A DNA stretch of 27,759 bases from CAYMTN01 sp964393335 (lineage in GTDB: Bacteria > Chloroflexota > Anaerolineae > Aggregatilineales > Aggregatilineaceae), in the NCBI GenBank assembly GCA_964393335.1, contig CAYMTN010000047.1, positions 1-27,759 on the forward strand, written 5' to 3'. The position numbers were made by a program, and so were the translations under genes. Every line of letters starts with the position of its first letter. Within the stretch, counting starts at the first letter, position 1. Of this stretch, positions 15,098-22,023 are shown piece by piece. A model generated the notes under the pieces. It did no database searches, was not told where the DNA came from, and was given only the letters and a program-made list of their open reading frames with translations.

Positions 15098-16585
15098 TCA
15101 GTCAGTTTGCGACCGTGTAATATCCAAGAAACGTTGGTACGCATCATCCCAACCACGCGTGGAAACGGGATCATAACGCCTTAAATCTGAGGAATACCTG
15201 ATCAGTGCCCGTGCCTCTTCTCGTGAAGCCAGATGTCCGGTTGCTATAGCCTGGACCACGAGATTACCCATCGCCGTTGCCTCTGCCGGTCCAGCGATGA
15301 TCGGGCGATTGGTCGCATCAGCCGTCATCTGACAGAGCAGTTCATTGCGTGAGCCGCCCCCCACAATGTGGATGACTTCGATTGTGTACCCCAACACCTC
15401 CTCAAGCTGCTCCAGGATTTGCCGGTATTTCAGCGCCAGACTCTCAAGAATGCAGCGCAATACCGCTCCCTCATCCGATGGCACGCGTTGTCCGGTCCGC
15501 GCACAAAAATCCCGGATGCGGGCGGGCATATCGCCAACTGTACGAAAATCCGGGCTATTCGGATGCGGGTCGATGAGTGGGCCGAAGGGCGGTGCGACTG
15601 CGGCCATCTGAACCAGATCGACATCCGTAAACTGATCACCGCTGCTGGCCCACGTGTCCTGGCACGCCTGGACCAACCACATCCCCAAGACGTTCTTGAG
15701 CAGTCGGAATGTTCCCTCTACACCGCCCTCATTGGTGAAATTGTACTTCAGACTCTCAGGCGTGATCACGGGCGATTGGACTTCGGCTCCCACCAATGAC
15801 CACGTGCCGGAACTGATGTAAGCGAAGCGGTCCGTCTCGGCTGGAACAGCGGCGACGGCAGAGGCCGTGTCATGGGTCGCCACGGCGATGATTGGCACAG
15901 CCGGGATAGCTGACAGATCAGAAAGCTGGGTGTCGAGCGGCCCTAACACGGTGCCCGGCGGGATCACCTGTGGCAGCAGGTGGGTGGGAATCGCGAGTCG
16001 CGTGAGCAAATCTCTGGTCCAGTCGCCCGCATTTGGATCATAGAACTGCGTGCAGGTGGCACTGGTAAACTCGACAACCTTGCGACCGGTCAACCAGTAG
16101 TTGAGCAAATCGGCCACCGTCAAGAAGGTAGCGGCATGCCGGAGCGCGGGTGCATCCGCCAAGACCAGTGCGTAGAGTTGGTAAAGTGTGTTGATCTGCA
16201 TGAACTGGATTCCGGTACGCGCGTAGATTTCTTCGCGTGATATTGTCTCAAAGACACGTTCCATCATACCGTCGGTCCGTGTGTCTCGATTGTGAACTGG
16301 ATTATCCAGCAGCTTACCGCTCTCATCCAACAAGGCGAAGTCTACAGCCCAGGTATCTAACCCGATGCCGTCCAGATTGAGATCGCTGCTGTGTTTCCAG
16401 TTTTGGAGTCCGGCTAACATCCCTTGCCAGAGGTGTAGAATATCCCAGTAGAGTGTGCCTCTCACCGGCACTGCCCGGTTGGGAAAACGATGGACGATCT
16501 CAAGCGTCAGCCTATCCGCGCGCAAGGTGCCAAGTATCGCACGGCCTGCCGAGGTACCAATATCAAAAGCTAAGAATCTGGGCAT
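15098..16585 (-). CDS. rhaB: rhamnulokinase (FGGY family)
   Basis: The protein has 495 residues, cytoplasmic. It should phosphorylate L-rhamnulose with ATP to L-rhamnulose 1-phosphate. The FGGY fold is clear: phosphate-1 loop FDIGTSAGRAILG (7-19), sugar-side segment GIGLDTWAVDFALLDESG, catalytic aspartate D239 in ATHDTASAV, and the ATP-site IVGGGSRNELLCQMTADATN. HRFPNRAV and LYWDILHLW match rhamnulokinases rather than xylulo- or glycerokinases. No rhamnose isomerase, aldolase or transporter gene is beside it; both neighbours are dead transposases. So the rest of the pathway must lie elsewhere if it works. No clear Shine-Dalgarno precedes the ATG. A perfect 6-4-6 palindrome lies 25-40 bases upstream. 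Confidence 0.88.
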   Translation of the reverse strand: MPRFLAFDIGTSAGRAILGTLRADRLTLEIVHRFPNRAVPVRGTLYWDILHLWQGMLAGLQNWKHSSDLNLDGIGLDTWAVDFALLDESGKLLDNPVHNRDTRTDGMMERVFETISREEIYARTGIQFMQINTLYQLYALVLADAPALRHAATFLTVADLLNYWLTGRKVVEFTSATCTQFYDPNAGDWTRDLLTRLAIPTHLLPQVIPPGTVLGPLDTQLSDLSAIPAVPIIAVATHDTASAVAAVPAETDRFAYISSGTWSLVGAEVQSPVITPESLKYNFTNEGGVEGTFRLLKNVLGMWLVQACQDTWASSGDQFTDVDLVQMAAVAPPFGPLIDPHPNSPDFRTVGDMPARIRDFCARTGQRVPSDEGAVLRCILESLALKYRQILEQLEEVLGYTIEVIHIVGGGSRNELLCQMTADATNRPIIAGPAEATAMGNLVVQAIATGHLASREEARALIRYSSDLRRYDPVSTRGWDDAYQRFLDITRSQTD

Positions 16586-16609
16586 GTGATCAACGGGTTA
16601 GCCTATCAC

Positions 16610-16625
16610 CAGATAACGGTATCTG
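16610..16625. promoter_or_regulatory. palindrome upstream of rhaB, possible operator
   Basis: CAGATA-ACGG-TATCTG is a perfect 6-4-6 inverted repeat starting 25 bases before the rhaB start codon. Position fits an operator, but one short site with no second copy is weak evidence. Confidence 0.3.
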
Positions 16626-16934
16626 TTGCCAGCTCAACTCATCACGACGACGTAGCATCCACGACCTTTCTGAAGGATCGTAAGAATGACCCTACTTCCG
16701 CCTCCTCAATCTTGGACTCTGTAGTATCACTAAATCCATCCCAGGGCAAGAACCTGGATCGCCCGGTTGTCTACCCCCAGACACCGGCAAGGAGTCGCCG
16801 AGTACCACCCGTATTGTTCGAAAATTGATCCGGGCGAAGAATCTACCCCGGATGGGTGGATTGGAGTCGGCTGGAAATGCCCCGCATGGTATGCTTGCGG
16901 GGTTTTGTGTTGAAGACCAAAAATCGAGGAATGC
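16626..16934. other. non-coding stretch between rhaB and a dead transposase
   Basis: No credible gene is seen. It holds the rhaB promoter region (minus strand; boxes not clear) and two hairpins: ATCCGGG/CCCGGAT at 16828-16853 and CCCCGCA/TGCGGGG at 16880-16902. Confidence 0.5.
16880..16906 (+). terminator. orphan terminator-like hairpin
   Basis: CCCCGCA (16880-16886) pairs with TGCGGGG (16896-16902) and runs into TTTTG on the plus strand. No plus-strand gene precedes it, so it may be left over from a lost gene or mark the edge of the neighbouring IS remnant. Confidence 0.4.
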
Positions 16935-17324
16935 ATGTTCTTTCACTTGGTGGTGTCTGGGTAGCAATTCGTGCTGGATCTGGTCGCAGTCATGCGGAAT
17001 ACGGATGACGAAAAAGACCTGGAGATTATGCTGTTGCGGCAGCAACGGCGGATCGTAGAGCCGAAACAGAGGCGTGGCCCACAGATTCCGCGCTGGCAGA
17101 AAGTCCCGCTAGCGGTGTTGACAATACCGTTTGATTATTCTCAACGAGCGGCATCTTCGACGTGTCTTGACCGAGTACATTGCCTATTTCTAGGAGCGCC
17201 GCCTCATCGAGGGCTTGAGCAGGACAGTCCGTTAGGATTAGAACTAGCCGCCAATCAAGGGCCGATACGTTGTCGACATGTGCTTGGCGGCGTCATCCGC
17301 GACTACTATCGCGAGGCTACGTAG
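16935..17324 (+). pseudogene. decayed integrase-type transposase, N- and C-terminal parts only
   Basis: From ATG 16935 the frame reads MFFHLVVSG, TAG, then QFVLDLVAVMRNTDDEKDLE and IMLLRQQRRIVEPKQRRGPQ, IPRWQKVPLAVLT. It then jumps, in another frame, to RLIILNERHLRRVLTEYIAY and, after a TAG and a further shift, to PPHRGLEQDSPLGLELAA and RCRHVLGGVIRDYYREAT ending at TAG 17324. The first part is the usual start and the last part the usual end (RPHQGL...VLGGIIHDYYRE) of a transposase with an integrase core. The whole catalytic middle is deleted. A dead element. Confidence 0.8.
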
Positions 17325-17414
17325 CGCTCGATTTCTCTCAGATTAATCTCTGAACACTACGCGATATTTTGTTTGTTCATTGATCAGGTTTTCCCATCGA
17401 TGACGTTTTCGACC

Positions 17415-18653
17415 CTACATCCCCAAGTATTCACCGCCTACCAGGGCCTGCCAAACGACTGACCCATGTCCAAAACTCGGTCGTGCCAGCCGGTCTTTGA
17501 AGGGGCGAATATCGACGTGACGGTTCATTAGTTCACGTAGAACGCCAGCGGCAGAAATGTCATTGACTAACTGGAACCCAACGATGCGGTTGTTCACCAG
17601 ATAAATGGTTCGCAATACGTCTGCACGCTGATACCGTAGCACTTCGTCCCCGTCTTTGCGACCGACTGCCATGACCGGTATCCCCAGGTGTTTCAGGCTG
17701 TTCATGCTGTCGGCTCCTTCGTATACTTCATCGTAACCCAGCAGATTCAGCCCGACGACTCGCCCTTGTTCAACAGCATTAGGGAAGATGGCATGCACGT
17801 ATGACTCCCCGGTGAGGCGATCAACGGTCTCTGCAACATCACCTGCTGCGAAGATGTTGGGAACGCTTGTGCGCAGGTGATCATCAACGGTGATCCCCCA
17901 TTGGAATTCAACCTCTGAACCTTTGAGTAGCTCGGTGTTGGGCTTGACGCCTGTTGCAGCGATCAGGATATCGACTTCTAAAGTCTCGCCTCCTTCCAGT
18001 TCAACGGCTTGGGCATAACCAGGACCAATAAACGCGCTGGCACGGGTGTTCAAGCGCACCTCTACTCCGCGTGTCTGCATCTGTTTCAGGACGATCCCGG
18101 CTGTATCTGCATCGAGCATACGAGGCATAACCTGATCGACCATCTCGATTTGAGTGGCCCTTACTCCCAACTCGCACAACAATAGCGCTATTTCCATGCC
18201 AATGAAACCGGCCCCAACGATGACGGCTGTTCGCGCCTGTTGTTCACGAACCTGGTTGATTAGAACGTTGGCCGTACTCAGTGACTTGAAGTTATGAACC
18301 CTGGGCAGCTCACCTCCCTTCACTGGTGCGTACAAACGGCTTCCAGTTGCGATCACCAGTTGATCATAACCTAGGGTCGTACCGTCAGCCATCTCCAACT
18401 GGCGGTGCGCAGGTACAACGGCTGAGACCTGAGTGTTATTGCGGTAGTCGATTCGGAATCGATCCGGCCAATCTTCCCCACGCCATAGATGCGCATTTGA
18501 CCCGGAAAGGAAGTGGTCGATCATAGCCGGTGGTGAGTAGGGCGGGTACGGCTCGGCGCTCAGGACGATGATCTCTGTGTGGCGATCAAGGTTACGCACA
18601 GTCTCGGCGGCAGCAACACCAGCTGGTCCAGCACCAACGATGACGATTTTCAT
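17415..18653 (-). CDS. FAD-dependent NAD(P) oxidoreductase of the CO dehydrogenase module
   Basis: The protein has 412 residues, of the pyridine nucleotide-disulfide oxidoreductase class without the redox disulfide. FAD-binding GAGPAG (7-12) starts the chain; the NAD(P)-binding AVIVGAGFIGMEIALLL follows mid-protein; SVPNIFAAGDVAE is the second FAD motif. It resembles NADH:rubredoxin/nitrite-reductase-type reductases. Genes of this class beside cooS and cooF are known from several bacteria and are thought to move CO-derived electrons to or from NAD(P). Order cooF-cooS-reductase, one strand and an 81-bp spacer fit one transcript. ATG 18653 is chosen over an earlier in-frame start because AGAGGAGG lies 7 bases upstream and the glycine-rich loop begins at once. 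The electron acceptor is inferred. Confidence 0.88.
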   Translation of the reverse strand: MKIVIVGAGPAGVAAAETVRNLDRHTEIIVLSAEPYPPYSPPAMIDHFLSGSNAHLWRGEDWPDRFRIDYRNNTQVSAVVPAHRQLEMADGTTLGYDQLVIATGSRLYAPVKGGELPRVHNFKSLSTANVLINQVREQQARTAVIVGAGFIGMEIALLLCELGVRATQIEMVDQVMPRMLDADTAGIVLKQMQTRGVEVRLNTRASAFIGPGYAQAVELEGGETLEVDILIAATGVKPNTELLKGSEVEFQWGITVDDHLRTSVPNIFAAGDVAETVDRLTGESYVHAIFPNAVEQGRVVGLNLLGYDEVYEGADSMNSLKHLGIPVMAVGRKDGDEVLRYQRADVLRTIYLVNNRIVGFQLVNDISAAGVLRELMNRHVDIRPFKDRLARPSFGHGSVVWQALVGGEYLGM

Positions 18654-18659
18654 ATGGGG

Positions 18660-18680
18660 ACCTCCTCTATGAACCTCCTC
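18660..18680 (-). promoter_or_regulatory. twin ribosome binding sites before the flavoprotein gene
   Basis: GAGGAGGT occurs twice on the minus strand (complements of 18660-18667 and 18673-18680), 13 bases apart. The downstream copy is correctly spaced for ATG 18653. The upstream one could serve as a standby site beside the hairpin at 18683-18716. Confidence 0.6.
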
Positions 18681-18682
18681 GT

Positions 18683-18716
18683 GCTGCACCGGGCCATCCA
18701 CCCAGCCCGGTGCAGC
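18683..18716 (-). promoter_or_regulatory. intergenic mRNA hairpin between cooS and the flavoprotein gene
   Basis: GCTGCACCGGGC (18683-18694) pairs perfectly over 12 bp with GCCCGGTGCAGC (18705-18716); the loop is 10 bases. No T-run follows in the direction of transcription. It likely sets the ratio of cooS to flavoprotein message by stability or processing (inference). Confidence 0.75.
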
Positions 18717-18734
18717 CATCGACTTATCTGATTT

Positions 18735-20672
18735 CTAGACCAGCGTCAATTCAGGCTCAGGTATGGCGATCCTGTCAGGATCAATCGCTGGAAGGCCCAA
18801 CGCCGCACGCTTGGCTTCGATGTGTCGTCTGATCAGGGCGGCAGCACGATTCGGATCGGGTTCAACGGCAAAGGTCGCACCAAAGACTCCCTCCAGCCCT
18901 TCAGTCAGCAGCTTGACGATGTTCGGGCTACCAAAGATGGGCGGTGCAGTGCCCAACACGGTGTAGATGCCAGACGCGACCACGTATGTCCCGATTGATA
19001 CAGCTTTCTCCGAGTACCATTCCGGCGCAGCACCGGCTAAGGGCAGTGCACTGATATCCACACCAAGGTAGTTGGCCAGCGCGGCTGCCAACACCAAAAT
19101 GCGGGTGTTATCTACACAGCTACCCATATGCAGTACCGGCGGAATTCCCAGCGCCTTACACACAGCACTCAACCCTGGCCCGGCTTTATCAGCCGCCTCA
19201 GGCATCATCAGCCCTGCCTTACCATCGGCAACAGCCGCGCAACCGGTTACAACCACCAGAATATCGTTTTCAATCAAACGTTTCGTGAGCTCTACATGAC
19301 CCAAATCTTGTTTGATTTTGGGATTGTTACATCCAACCACGCCCACAGCGCCGCGTATCTGACCTTCCTTGATCGCGTTGACCAACGGTTCAGGTGTACC
19401 CCCCAACGCGCCAACAATCGCTTCGACCGAGAAACCAGCCATCATCGGCACAGGCTCGACTGGGATAGTTACGCGCTCCGGCACGCGGTTACCATAGTTT
19501 TCGACGGCTAGGCGTACGATGTGTTTGCCCGTATCCAGACCATGCACAGGATCAAATGTAATGTGCTCTGCGCCAGGGAATTTCGCCTTGTCAAATGTGC
19601 TGATCACCTTGGTGTGATAACATTTGGCGGTTTCGGTCACAGCGGGCATGATACACTGATAATCGACCACCATGAGTTCAACCGCACCGGTCATGATGCA
19701 CAGCTCTTGCATCAAGTGATTCCCGGCCATGGGAATGCCTTTTCGCATGAGGACTTCATTTCCGGTACAACACAGACCGGCCAGGTTGATACCAGCGGCA
19801 CCCTTTGCTCTGGCTAAGGCCAGCAACTCAGGGTCTTGCGCCGCGGCTACGATGACTTCCGACAGCATTGGGTTGTGTCCATGCAGGATGATGTTGACCA
19901 TGTCAGTTTTGAGCACGCCCAGATTTACGCTGGAGACGATTGGCTGCGGAACACCAAACATCACGTCTGACAACTCGGTGGCGATCATCGAGCCACCCCA
20001 GCCGTCGCTTAAACTAGTGCGCACCGCGTGCAACAAGATGTTGACCCAGTCGTTATCCACACCCATGTGCGTGCGGTGCAGGGTTTCGACATTTTCGCGA
20101 TCCACACCACGTGGGTACGTACCCGTCTTTTCCCACATCTCCTGGCGCGCCTGGGGGGCACGAGATCCCATAGGAAGTTTTTTGCGGCGGATACCAAAGT
20201 CTTCCATCATCTCCCAGGCCAGAGCCGCGGCGATTTCCCGATCGCCTTTGCCATCAACCTCAACATGATATTCAACTGCCAACCGCCGGAGCTTTTCGGA
20301 ATCCATGATTGTGTAGACATCCGATTCACCTTCGCTAACCAGATGAAACGTTTCGAGGATATCGCGTCCATGATCCGAATGAGCTGAGGCTCCAGCGGCA
20401 ATCGCGCGAGCGAGGTTGCGCGCCACAATAATGTCGGCATCAGCGCCGCAGACCCCTTTTTGTGGCCCATCTCCAAATGGATCCACCCGGCAGGGGCCCA
20501 TGGCGCAAATGCGACAACTGGTACCAAGATTGCAGTATCCACATTGCGGTTGCTGGGCGGCAAGTCGATCCCAGACGGTTTCAATACCCTCACGCTGAGC
20601 CACCTCAAGCATGGCTCGTGTGTCAGCGTTGATGCTGTTTCTCTTATGACCGTTGCTGCCAAAGGTCGTCAT
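18735..20672 (-). CDS. cooS: anaerobic carbon monoxide dehydrogenase, catalytic subunit
   Basis: The protein has 645 residues, the usual length for the Ni-Fe enzyme that interconverts CO and CO2 as a cytoplasmic homodimer. B-cluster cysteines C53, C56, C61 and C75 have the spacing of the Carboxydothermus enzyme. The D-cluster region has C44-x2-C47 instead of the common CX7C. All C-cluster ligands are visible: H266 (HGHNPMLSE), a Cys of LCCTGNE (301/302), C340 (DYQCIMP), C448 (VGCNNPK), C478 (VTGCAA) and C519 (MGSCVD). The catalytic lysine K556 (SEKAVSIG) and proton-path H98 and H101 (AHSDHGRD) are present. AAGGAG lies 8 bases before the ATG, which overlaps the cooF stop as ATGA. No acetyl-CoA synthase, hydrogenase or CooC gene is in the window, so it is probably a monofunctional CO-oxidising enzyme. 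Confidence 0.96.
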   Translation of the reverse strand: MTTFGSNGHKRNSINADTRAMLEVAQREGIETVWDRLAAQQPQCGYCNLGTSCRICAMGPCRVDPFGDGPQKGVCGADADIIVARNLARAIAAGASAHSDHGRDILETFHLVSEGESDVYTIMDSEKLRRLAVEYHVEVDGKGDREIAAALAWEMMEDFGIRRKKLPMGSRAPQARQEMWEKTGTYPRGVDRENVETLHRTHMGVDNDWVNILLHAVRTSLSDGWGGSMIATELSDVMFGVPQPIVSSVNLGVLKTDMVNIILHGHNPMLSEVIVAAAQDPELLALARAKGAAGINLAGLCCTGNEVLMRKGIPMAGNHLMQELCIMTGAVELMVVDYQCIMPAVTETAKCYHTKVISTFDKAKFPGAEHITFDPVHGLDTGKHIVRLAVENYGNRVPERVTIPVEPVPMMAGFSVEAIVGALGGTPEPLVNAIKEGQIRGAVGVVGCNNPKIKQDLGHVELTKRLIENDILVVVTGCAAVADGKAGLMMPEAADKAGPGLSAVCKALGIPPVLHMGSCVDNTRILVLAAALANYLGVDISALPLAGAAPEWYSEKAVSIGTYVVASGIYTVLGTAPPIFGSPNIVKLLTEGLEGVFGATFAVEPDPNRAAALIRRHIEAKRAALGLPAIDPDRIAIPEPELTLV

Positions 20673-21316
20673 GACTCACGCTCCTTCTGTGAACCGCCAT
20701 CAGCATTCAGATGACTGACAGCAGCTCCCCAAGCTCGCCAGTTCACAATCTGCACGGGTAGGGCAACAATCTCGCTTGGAATCTGGCCAACAGCTGCGGA
20801 TACTTTTTCCGCAATACGCGTACGCGCTTTTTTGATCAACTCATTGATTTCTCCAAACTGCAGCGCGTTTACTTTGCAGACTTCAACACAGGCCGGGATC
20901 AACCCCTCGTGCTGGCGTTCGATGCAGTGATCACACTTCAGTGCCACCGCTGGCTTGTATGGCACTTCCTGAGACACCCGGTATGTGATCACGTCGAATG
21001 GGCAGACCATCGCGCACATGCCACACGCAATACATTTTTTGGCATCAATTAGCACGATATCCCGATCACTTTCTGCACGGTGAATCGCCGCGGTGGGACA
21101 CACACCCATGCAGGGGGCAGGGTTACAATGATGGCATTTGTTTGGAAAAGCGGTGTTCAAGCTAGGACCTGGCTCGGCGTGGATGCGTGGTGTGGGTAGT
21201 GGATCTTCGAAGACGGCCCAGAACGGCGATTTGCTTCTTGAGTGGGCAACGGCACAGGCAATTTCACATTGCATACAACCGATACACCGCTCAGGGTAGA
21301 CAAAAACGGTTTTCAT
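20669..21316 (-). CDS. cooF: CooF-type iron-sulfur electron-transfer protein
   Basis: The protein has 215 residues with 16 cysteines in four clusters: C11/C14/C17/C21 (CIGCMQCEIAC), C61/C64/C69/C73, C95/C98/C101/C105 (CIACGMCAMVCP) and C128/C131/C143/C147. These should hold four [4Fe-4S] clusters, as in CooF and related HycB/DMSO-reductase-type subunits. CooF accepts electrons from CooS and passes them on, here probably to the flavoprotein encoded by the third gene. It is the first gene of the operon. The stop overlaps the cooS start by 4 bases, implying coupled translation in step with partner CooS. A weak GAGGGTGA lies before the ATG. The C-terminal 60 residues are cysteine-free. Confidence 0.93.
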   Translation of the reverse strand: MKTVFVYPERCIGCMQCEIACAVAHSRSKSPFWAVFEDPLPTPRIHAEPGPSLNTAFPNKCHHCNPAPCMGVCPTAAIHRAESDRDIVLIDAKKCIACGMCAMVCPFDVITYRVSQEVPYKPAVALKCDHCIERQHEGLIPACVEVCKVNALQFGEINELIKKARTRIAEKVSAAVGQIPSEIVALPVQIVNWRAWGAAVSHLNADGGSQKERES

Positions 21317-21373
21317 AACCTATCACCCTCGCTAATCTATTCATGGCCGATAGAGAAGCTGTTTATTGATCCT

Positions 21374-21403
21374 TCAATACTGCCGACTCCTTTCTTAAGT
21401 CAA
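21374..21403 (-). promoter_or_regulatory. candidate promoter of the cooF-cooS operon
   Basis: TTGACT (complement of 21398-21403) and TATTGA (complement of 21374-21379) are 18 bases apart and lie about 60-90 bases before the cooF ATG. The -10 is a weak match. No convincing CooA/CRP-type palindrome was found. Confidence 0.35.
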
Positions 21404-21426
21404 AAGCGGGTAATGCTTATATCATA

Positions 21427-21869
21427 TCATTGATTCTCGAGCCTTGCGGGAGCTTTCCAGGGAACGATAGCGCCAGCGAAACAGAGAAGATTCACGACCT
21501 TCCAACGCCACATCACCTGACGGGCTTGTTGGGTGACCCAGGCGTTGTTCGGATGGGCAGTACAACCTGCGAAATGCACCCGTCGGCTGCCGATTTCAAT
21601 GAATATCAACACGTAGATCGTTTGCAAAAACAAGGTTTCAACGGTGAAGAAATCGCAGGCCAACAAAAGGTCCTTGTAGAGGGTCCTCAGGTGGCACCAA
21701 CTTGGCGAGGTGTCGCGTTCTGGTGCAGGCGGGATACGCAGCGACGCAGGATGGCCCCCACCGTCTCGTGGCTGATGGTGTGACCCAGCTTGAGCAATTC
21801 GTTCTCAATGCGCTCAAAGCCCCGGTCATTCTCGCGAGCGAGACGCATCACCAGCCGCTCGATCCGCAC
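21427..21869 (-). pseudogene. decayed integrase-type transposase, central part only
   Basis: On the minus strand, 21869 downwards reads RIERLVMRLARENDRGFERI, ENELLKLGHTISHETVGAIL and RR. After one frameshift near 21735 it continues LRIPPAPERDTSPSWCHLRT, LLLACDFFTVETLFLQTIYV, LIFIEIGSRRVHFAGCTAHP and NNAWVTQQARQVMW. This is the linker plus first half of the integrase (DDE) core; CDFFTVET holds the first catalytic Asp. Both the N-terminal 'LRQQLRI' part and the C-terminal 'RPHQGL' part are absent, and these are exactly what the remnant at 16935-17324 retains. It occupies most of the 707-bp space between cooF and the giant repeat protein gene. Confidence 0.8.
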
Positions 21870-21898
21870 TCTTCATCTGTCCCTCGATGCCCGATTCA

Positions 21899-21933
21899 AA
21901 ACGCCTGGACTATTCTGGTCACAGGCGTTTTTT
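21899..21933. terminator. terminator, probably serving the giant repeat protein gene
   Basis: AAACGCCTG (21899-21907) pairs with CAGGCGTTT (21922-21930). The plus strand then runs TTT (six T in all); the minus strand has a shorter GTTTTGAA tail. The only gene ending towards it is the minus-strand gene whose stop is at 22024, about 95 bases away. It may work in both directions. Confidence 0.6.
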
Positions 21934-22023
21934 CGTCAGGGTCTTAGGCCTTTTGCGGTGCGATTGGATTTATCAACAGTTTAACTCAGGAACATCCTCC
22001 ATGATTATGAAAGGATCAAGATA

